DNA of 64,000 nucleotides from positions 22,595 to 86,594 of the forward strand of contig CAYTCI010000006.1 in NCBI GenBank assembly GCA_964436305.1, written 5' to 3'. The notes under the pieces are model-generated. The model saw only the letters and a list, made by a program, of their open reading frames with translations. It was not told the origin of the DNA and did not search any database. This DNA comes from JAKPUX01 sp964436305. Lineage in GTDB: Bacteria > Zhuqueibacterota > Zhuqueibacteria > Residuimicrobiales > Residuimicrobiaceae. Shown in pieces: positions 58,152-64,000 of the stretch (the stretch's first letter is position 1; each line of letters starts with the position of its first letter). Position numbers and translations under genes: made by a program.

Positions 58152-60578
58152 TTACTCCCGAAAGCGCCGGAGGCCGTCAGCATAGGCGGCGAGGCGGGCA
58201 TCCACCCGCCCGAAGATAGTCTCGGGGGGATAGTGGCCGCTGGCATCGCGTTCACCGGCGGGCATACCCGACAGGATTTCGATCCCTTCGTCGATCCGCT
58301 CCACCGCATAGATCACGAACTGACCGGCGCGCACCGCTTCGATGAGCGAATTCTTGAGCATCAGGTTCGGCACATTTTGCTTGGGGATGATCACCCCCTG
58401 GCTGCCGGTCAGCCCGCGCATGCGGCAGATCTCGAAAAATCCCTCGATCTTTTCGTTGACCCCGCCGATCGGTTGGATCTCGCCATTCTGGTTGACCGAG
58501 CCGGTGACGGCGAGGTCCTGGCGAAGGGGCAGATCAGCCAGGCGTGAGAGCAGGGCATAGATCTCGGCAGAGGAGGCGCTGTCGCCGTCGATGCCGCTGT
58601 AGGACTGCTCGAAGCAGAGGGAGGCATTGATCGAGAGCGGCCGGTCCTGGCTGAACTTGCCCTGGAGGTACCCCGCAAGGATGAGCATGCCCTTGTCGTG
58701 GGTCGGGCCGCTCAGGGCCACCTCGCGTTCGATGTTGATGATCCCCTCCCGCCCCATCGAGCTCCGCGCCGTAATCCGCACCGGCATGCCAAAATGGTAA
58801 TCCCCCATGCTCAGCACGCTCAGGCCATTGACCTGGCCTACCCGGGCCCCATCGGTATCGATCAGGATGGTCCCCTCCCGGATATTCTCGCGGATCTTTT
58901 CCTCTATGAGGTTCAGCCTCTGGTCGGCAGCGGCGAGAGCCTGTTCGACATGGCGCTGCGCGACGATGTTCTCCTTCCCGGCACGGGCAAAATAGTCGGC
59001 CTCGCGCAGCAGATCGTTGATATAGGTGAAACGGGTGGTCAGTTTGTTCTGCCGCCCGGCCAGACGCACCCCGTATTCGGCCACCTCGGCCACGGCGGTG
59101 GCGTCGAAGGGCTGCAGCTCCTGCTCGTCGCACATCCGCTTGATGAACTCGGCATAGCGGCGCAAATTGGTGGCGTCGTTGGGCATCTCCGAATCGAATT
59201 CCGCCTTGATCTTGAAAATCTTGCGGAAATCATCGTCCGCCGCATAAAGCAGCTGATAGATCCAGGGATCACCCAGCAAAATCACCTTGACACTCAGCGG
59301 GATCGGCTGCGGCTTCATGGCCGTGATCGCGAAAAGCAGCGCCGGGTCGTTGGCGTTGATCTCGGTCTCTCCGTTCTTGAGCATGCGCTTGAGATTCGAC
59401 CAGACGCCCTCCTCGCGCAGCAGGTCGCGCGCGTGCAGGACAAGAAAGCCACCGTTGGCCTGCAGCAGTGAGCCCGCCCGGATATGGGTGAAATCGGTGC
59501 GCCACTGGCCGTTGCGGTCCATCAGGCGCTCGATGCTGCCGAACAGCCGCGCCTGGGTGGGCGAGTTCTCAAAGATGATCGGCGCGAAGCTCTTGCCGCC
59601 GTTGTTCACCAGGACGTTAACGCGGTATTCGAGAAAGGCCTCAGCCTCACCCGCCGCCTCCGCCGGCGCGGCGCCCTCCCCCTCCTCGCCATCGGCCTTG
59701 CGCTCGAACTTGCCGAGGTTCTCCAGCAGGCTCTTGAGCACCGCTTCGAGATACTCACTCACCGGTGCAACCGGAAACGCCGCCCGCACTTCATCGAGCG
59801 CCTCTCCGATCACCGGCCTGGCCGCCTCATGCTCCAGCTCGGCCAACCGCGCCTGCTTTTCGCGCTGCAATTTCCGGTTGAGCTGAATCAGGCGGGCAAG
59901 TTCCTTGTTCAGTTCGATATAGCGCTGCTGGATCCCCGCGACCTTGCGCTGGTCGAGCTTGCCCTGGCTCACCAGCTCGCCCAGAGTTTCAAGCGGGACC
60001 GGCTGGTTGTCGATCACCGGCAGGACATCCGGCTTGGCAAAGGGCCCCACCTGCACCTGAACCAGGGTGAATTTGTCCTTCTGCGCCCTCTTCTCGAACT
60101 GCTGCAGATTTTCGGCCTGCTGCAGGGCATAGCGTTCGAGCAAGGCTTCGCGCCTTTTCCGGATCCGCTCGCTCTCCAGTACCGCCGGCACAGCAACCCT
60201 GAGCTGGCCGATGCAATCCTCCATCGCCTTGCGGAACCGTACCCCCTCGCCCGGTGCCAGCTGCAGCACGCAAGGCTGATCGGGCGCTGAAAAATTATGG
60301 AGATAACAGAGGTCTTCCGGCACCGGTTTCTGGAAGCGCGGTTCCTGCAGCATCAGCTGCACCGTCGTCCGCCGGCCGGTCCCGGTTTCGCCGGAGACGA
60401 AGATGTTGTAGCCGGGATAGTCCATATCGAGTCCGAGGGTCAGGGCACGCAAGGCCCGCTCCTGGCCGAGGATCGTGCGGTAACTCGCCAGCTCCGCAGT
60501 CGACTGAAAGCTTGTGATATAGTCATCGCATTCCCAGCGGAGCTGTTCCGCCGGGAGCGGTTTGAAAGAGGGACCCAT
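58152..60578 (-). CDS. Lon-like ATP-dependent protease (LonB/AAA_32 type)
   Basis: 808 residues. An AAA module with the nucleotide loop VSGETGTGRRTTVQL at about 60-75, then a long coiled segment (about 140-280), a second AAA-like part (NGGFLVLHARDLL, ILLGDPWIYQLL), and a C-terminal Lon peptidase domain with catalytic Ser in DGDSASSAE and Lys in GGVNEKIEGF. No N-terminal Lon domain. In the P-loop, Lys is replaced by Arg. It degrades proteins in the cytoplasm. Start ATG 60578. Confidence 0.88.
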   Translation of the reverse strand: MGPSFKPLPAEQLRWECDDYITSFQSTAELASYRTILGQERALRALTLGLDMDYPGYNIFVSGETGTGRRTTVQLMLQEPRFQKPVPEDLCYLHNFSAPDQPCVLQLAPGEGVRFRKAMEDCIGQLRVAVPAVLESERIRKRREALLERYALQQAENLQQFEKRAQKDKFTLVQVQVGPFAKPDVLPVIDNQPVPLETLGELVSQGKLDQRKVAGIQQRYIELNKELARLIQLNRKLQREKQARLAELEHEAARPVIGEALDEVRAAFPVAPVSEYLEAVLKSLLENLGKFERKADGEEGEGAAPAEAAGEAEAFLEYRVNVLVNNGGKSFAPIIFENSPTQARLFGSIERLMDRNGQWRTDFTHIRAGSLLQANGGFLVLHARDLLREEGVWSNLKRMLKNGETEINANDPALLFAITAMKPQPIPLSVKVILLGDPWIYQLLYAADDDFRKIFKIKAEFDSEMPNDATNLRRYAEFIKRMCDEQELQPFDATAVAEVAEYGVRLAGRQNKLTTRFTYINDLLREADYFARAGKENIVAQRHVEQALAAADQRLNLIEEKIRENIREGTILIDTDGARVGQVNGLSVLSMGDYHFGMPVRITARSSMGREGIINIEREVALSGPTHDKGMLILAGYLQGKFSQDRPLSINASLCFEQSYSGIDGDSASSAEIYALLSRLADLPLRQDLAVTGSVNQNGEIQPIGGVNEKIEGFFEICRMRGLTGSQGVIIPKQNVPNLMLKNSLIEAVRAGQFVIYAVERIDEGIEILSGMPAGERDASGHYPPETIFGRVDARLAAYADGLRRFRE

Positions 60579-60693
60579 GACCTACTCCTTGGGGATTGGC
60601 CTCACACGCTTGTTGAATCGATTGCGGCTGATGAGCGCGCGATCCGCGTTCGGGTTGGCGCGAGCGTTGGGCGCCGGTCGACTGCCAGCCGGT

Positions 60694-62487
60694 TCACTCG
60701 AAGGCGAACTCGATCTGTTCCAGCCGCTTGCGCTCCTCCACCACTTCGCGATATTCCTGCAGGAGCGGCTCCTCCACCCGTTCGCCGCTCTTCATGCGCA
60801 AGCGCAGGGCCTCGATTCGGGCATCGAGCTTGGCGATGCGGATGGTATTGAGGCAGTCGAAGGCAAAGCGCTCAGGATGAAGCGGCTTTTGCGGCTGCTG
60901 CAAAGCCCGGGTGATGCGCTCCACCACCAACGGCTCACGGATCAGCGAGAGCATGCGATGCAGATCGAAGGGCACCCCCTCGAGCGCGTCGAGTTCGAAG
61001 GTCTGAAAGACGTTGCGGACATCCATATTGAGAAACTCGTCGGCGGTGATCAGGGCGAGGATCCGCGGCAACAGCTCCGGCTGGGTCAAGGCCACCTCGA
61101 GCAGCCCCAGCTCGGCTGCGCCGCCCTTGCTTTCCAGATACCGGTCGCCCTTGACCGGCTGGGCGCTCTGCTCCTCCGGACGCACCTGCAGGCGCGTGCG
61201 CCGCTCAAGTTTGTGCACCTCGGACCAGAGTACCGCCTCCTCGACATTGAGCTTTTCCGCGAGGTCGCGCAGTAAAAAGGACTTTTGGATGACATCGGTG
61301 ACCCGGGCGATCGAGGTGAGCAGCTCGCGCGTCGACTCCGCCTTCTGGGTGGGGGTCCGCAGCAAGCCTTTCTGTTCGAGGCTTTTCATCCTGAAGTCGA
61401 TGAGCGGCATCCCCTGCTGCAGCTGCCCGCGCACCGCCTCGGCACCGTTGCGGCGGACGAATTCGTCGGGGTCCTGCCCGCCGGGCAGCAGACAAATGCG
61501 GACGTCAAAGCCATTGGCCAGCAGGATTTCGGCGCCGCGCAGCGAGGCGGCAGCCCCGGCGGAATCGCCGTCATAGAGGATTACGGCGCGGGCGGTGTAA
61601 CGGCGCAGCAGCCGCGCATGCTCCTCGGTCATCGCCGTCCCCGAGGTCGCCACCACCTCCTCGATCCCGGCCTGGTGCAGGCTGATCAGGTCGGTGTAGC
61701 CCTCGACGATCACCACGCAGTCGGCCTGGCGCACCGCCTCGCGCGCGAGGTCAAGGCCATAGAGGACGAAGCGCTTCTGATAGATCGGCGTCTCGGGCGA
61801 GTTGATGTATTTGGGCGAGTTATCCTCGATGATCCGGCGTGCGCCGAAGGCCACCACCTGTTTGCTGAGCGAGCGGATGGCGAAGGTGACCCGGCCGCGG
61901 AAGCGGTCGTAGATCCCGCCCCCCTCCTTCTGCAGTACCAGGCCGGCCTTGAGCAGCAGCTCGGGATTGACCGAACGGGCGCGCGCATGCTGCAGCAGCC
62001 CGTCCCACTTGTTCAAGCTGTAGCCAATGCCGAAGCGGGCGAAGAGCTCGGGCGTCAGACCGCGCGAGGCCAGATAGCGGCGTGCCGGCTCAGCCTCGGC
62101 CTCGCCGAGCAGATTCGCCATAAAGAACTCGTTGGCCAGCTGGTTGGCGTAAAAAAGGGCCTCCTTCTCCTGCAGCTGGCTGAGGTCCTCCTCCTCTTCG
62201 GGCAGGACAATCCCGGCGGCCTTGGCCAGCAGCCGCACACTTTCGGGGAAGGTGAGGCTCTCCACGCGCATGACAAAGGTGAAGACATTGCCGCCGGCGC
62301 CGCAGCCGAAACAGTGAAAGATCTGCAGGTCGGGATTGACGCTGAAGGATGCGGTCTTTTCCTGATGAAAGGGACAGAGGCCGAAATAGTTCTTGCCGCG
62401 CTTTTTCAGCGTGACATAGCCGGAGACGACATCGGCGATGTCGCTCGCCAGCCGCACCTGATCTATTTTATCCTGGGGAATCGCCAC
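60694..62487 (-). CDS. dnaG: DNA primase DnaG
   Basis: 597 residues. N-terminal zinc ribbon (CPFHQEKTASFSVNPD and the later CFGCG), the catalytic RNA polymerase/TOPRIM core with VEGYTDLISLHQ and the acidic YDGDSAG, and a C-terminal helicase-binding region. Synthesises the RNA primers for replication. Start codon is GTG at 62487. No rpoD or rpsU, its frequent neighbours, is adjacent. The 115-bp gap to the Lon gene shows nothing notable. Confidence 0.97.
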   Translation of the reverse strand: MAIPQDKIDQVRLASDIADVVSGYVTLKKRGKNYFGLCPFHQEKTASFSVNPDLQIFHCFGCGAGGNVFTFVMRVESLTFPESVRLLAKAAGIVLPEEEEDLSQLQEKEALFYANQLANEFFMANLLGEAEAEPARRYLASRGLTPELFARFGIGYSLNKWDGLLQHARARSVNPELLLKAGLVLQKEGGGIYDRFRGRVTFAIRSLSKQVVAFGARRIIEDNSPKYINSPETPIYQKRFVLYGLDLAREAVRQADCVVIVEGYTDLISLHQAGIEEVVATSGTAMTEEHARLLRRYTARAVILYDGDSAGAAASLRGAEILLANGFDVRICLLPGGQDPDEFVRRNGAEAVRGQLQQGMPLIDFRMKSLEQKGLLRTPTQKAESTRELLTSIARVTDVIQKSFLLRDLAEKLNVEEAVLWSEVHKLERRTRLQVRPEEQSAQPVKGDRYLESKGGAAELGLLEVALTQPELLPRILALITADEFLNMDVRNVFQTFELDALEGVPFDLHRMLSLIREPLVVERITRALQQPQKPLHPERFAFDCLNTIRIAKLDARIEALRLRMKSGERVEEPLLQEYREVVEERKRLEQIEFAFE

Positions 62488-62522
62488 CCGCAGCGCCTGT
62501 CCGGTTTTTTAACAGAATTCAC

Positions 62523-62551
62523 TTGACTTTTTGGCCATTTGTTAATATGAT
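62523..62551 (+). promoter_or_regulatory. Promoter of the acyl-CoA synthetase gene
   Basis: TTGACT (62523-62528), 17-bp spacer, TATGAT (62546-62551), about 95 bp before the start codon, divergent to dnaG. Confidence 0.7.
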
Positions 62552-62645
62552 GATAGATACTGCAGCAGATCGAATCCTCCCGTTCCGGAAGCGGGGCAGC
62601 GTGCGGGAGTTCCCTGAACCACTCAATAAAAAGGAGTGATAGACC

Positions 62646-64000
62646 GTGGCTAATAGGACCCTGCCGTTTCTCCTGGAACAGAGCGTGGAACAATACCCGG
62701 ATAATATCCTGCTCTGGGAAAAAATCGGAAGCCGTTATGAGGGCACCACCTACCGTGAGGCCCGCCAGCAGGTGCAGTTATTCGCGGCGGGATTACTGAG
62801 TCTCGGCATCGAAAAGGGCGACCGCATCGCCCTGATCTCCGAAGGCCGCAACGCCTGGGTCATCGCCGAACTCGGCATCCTCTACACCGGGGCGGTCAAC
62901 GTGCCCATCTCGGTCAAGGTGGACGAACTGGCGGATCTCAAGTTCCGCATCAGCCATTCGGGCTGCCGCATGGCCGTAGTCTCGGGCGGTCAGGCCCACA
63001 AGATCAAGGCGATCAAAAACGATCTGCCGGTGCTGGAAAAGGTGATCCTCTTCGACGAAAACGGCAGCCATGACCCGGATGAAATTACATTACAAAATCT
63101 GCTGCAAAAAGGCAAGGATTATCTCGAGCACCGTCCGGAGCACCTGGAGGAGAGCTGGCAGGCGATCGAGGAAAACGACGCCGCCAATATCTGCTACACC
63201 TCCGGCACCACCGCCGATCCCAAGGGCATCATCCTCACCCACCGCAACTACACCGCCAACGTCGAACAGGCCTGCTCACTCCTGCCCATTCCCGAGTGGT
63301 ACTGCTCCCTGCTGATCCTGCCCTGGGATCACAGTTTTGCCCATACCGCCGGCATCTATACCCTGATGAAAAACGGCGCCAGCATGGCTTCGGTCCAGGT
63401 GGGCAAGACGGCCATCGAAACCCTGAAGAACATCCCGGTCAACATCAAGGAGACCCGGCCGGTCTTTTTGCTGAGCGTGCCCTCGCTGGCGCAAAATTTC
63501 CGCAAGAACATCGAGAAGGGCATTCGCCAGAAAGGCCCCAAAGTCGAAGCCCTCTTCAACAAGGCCCTCAAGACCGCCTATGTCTACAACGGCATCGGCA
63601 GCAACCGCGGCAAGGGCTGGCGTGCGGTCTACAAGCCCCTGATGCTCCTCTACGACAAGATCCTCTTCAAAAAGGTACGCGAGAACTTTGGCGGACGGCT
63701 TGAGTTCTTCATCGGCGGCGGCGCCCTGCTTGATATCGAGCTGCAGCGCTTCTTCTATGCCATCGGCATTCCGATGTTCCAGGGCTATGGCCTCTCCGAG
63801 GCCGCGCCGATCATCTCGGCCAATGTGCCGCGCAAACACAAGCTGGGTTCATCCGGCTCGATCGTCGCCAATCTGGAGGTCCGCATCGGTGACGACAAGG
63901 GCAACGAGCTGCCGCGGGGTGAAAAGGGCGAAATCATCGTGCGCGGGGAGAATGTGATGGCGGGTTACTGGAACAACGAAAAGGCGACCAGCGAGGCCCT
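62646..64000 (+). CDS. Long-chain fatty acid-CoA ligase (AMP-forming), N-terminal part
   Basis: ANL-superfamily enzyme that activates fatty acids via an acyl-adenylate. Starts at GTG 62646 (AAGGAG 9 nt upstream), reads MANRTLPFLLEQSVEQYPDN, and is open for about 451 codons to the window end. The AMP-binding signature YTSGTTADPKGI is clear, followed by LPWDHSFAHTAG and FQGYGLSEAAPIIS. The C-terminal lid domain is outside. The type fits the FadD15/Acsbg-like group of large bacterial ligases. Alternative upstream starts are unlikely, as the promoter is just 5'. Confidence 0.93.
   Translation, partial: MANRTLPFLLEQSVEQYPDNILLWEKIGSRYEGTTYREARQQVQLFAAGLLSLGIEKGDRIALISEGRNAWVIAELGILYTGAVNVPISVKVDELADLKFRISHSGCRMAVVSGGQAHKIKAIKNDLPVLEKVILFDENGSHDPDEITLQNLLQKGKDYLEHRPEHLEESWQAIEENDAANICYTSGTTADPKGIILTHRNYTANVEQACSLLPIPEWYCSLLILPWDHSFAHTAGIYTLMKNGASMASVQVGKTAIETLKNIPVNIKETRPVFLLSVPSLAQNFRKNIEKGIRQKGPKVEALFNKALKTAYVYNGIGSNRGKGWRAVYKPLMLLYDKILFKKVRENFGGRLEFFIGGGALLDIELQRFFYAIGIPMFQGYGLSEAAPIISANVPRKHKLGSSGSIVANLEVRIGDDKGNELPRGEKGEIIVRGENVMAGYWNNEKATSEA

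Noticed and set aside
1..64000. tRNA, rRNA, CRISPR, insertion sequence, integrase or phage gene
   Set aside because: None seen by eye; intergenic spaces are mostly under 300 bp and contain only promoters, terminators and operators. A covariance-model scan was not possible.

Overview
The window is a dense, GC-rich (above 60% by eye, not computed) bacterial chromosome segment of about 55 protein genes with very short intergenic gaps. I see no tRNA, rRNA, CRISPR array, transposase or phage gene. Two secreted proteins (37131-40604 and 46176-48596) end in the NYPNPFNP-type sorting/FlgD-like domain. With a DUF2723 glycosyltransferase, outer-membrane and CsgG-like proteins and Gram-negative envelope genes, this points to a diderm of the FCB superphylum or its uncultured relatives (Calditrichota/KSB1-, Ignavibacteria- or Zixibacteria-like). 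That placement is inference. Promoters legible by eye mostly follow a TTGACx - 17 bp - TATATT pattern.

Layout. 1-1400: groEL (cut by the window edge) and groES on the minus strand behind a perfect CIRCE operator. 1450-4050: khpA, rlmH, a small cysteine-rich unknown and an M23 peptidase. 4055-21108: one plus-strand epimerase-like gene, then a minus-strand run of 13 closely spaced genes starting at a K+ channel promoter: channel, cyclic-nucleotide-binding protein, valS, DUF4139, recG, DUF1844, methyltransferase, GT4, DUF2723, flippase-like protein, purE, rmlD and dolichyl-phosphate-mannose synthase. The latter half looks like surface-glycan or protein-glycosylation machinery.

21159-27721: lexA with two SOS boxes and two unknown genes behind it; a class V aminotransferase/cysteine-desulfurase-like gene; an orphan SNF2 helicase; slyD. 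27848-37102: DUF2207 membrane protein, beta-barrel, CsgG-like protein, ECF sigma factor, OsmC, TlpA-like thioredoxin, a secreted alpha/alpha-type protein, a ROK kinase and a PAS histidine kinase. 37131-53911: large secreted proteins, MATE and MurJ transporters, manA, iron alcohol dehydrogenase, STAS protein, M14 peptidase and a GIY-YIG nuclease fused to a degenerate exonuclease-like region.

54050-64000: trpB2 preceded by a complete-looking translation-coupled trp attenuator (33-codon leader peptide with four consecutive Trp codons, an antiterminator arm and an intrinsic terminator); then rubrerythrin, pdxA, a TIM-barrel isomerase, a Lon-like protease and dnaG; and, divergently, an acyl-CoA synthetase cut by the window end. 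The attenuator is the most striking regulatory structure in the window. The lexA region, the pseudo-exonuclease/GIY-YIG fusion and the sialidase-SGNH secreted protein lacking its expected serine are the next most interesting.
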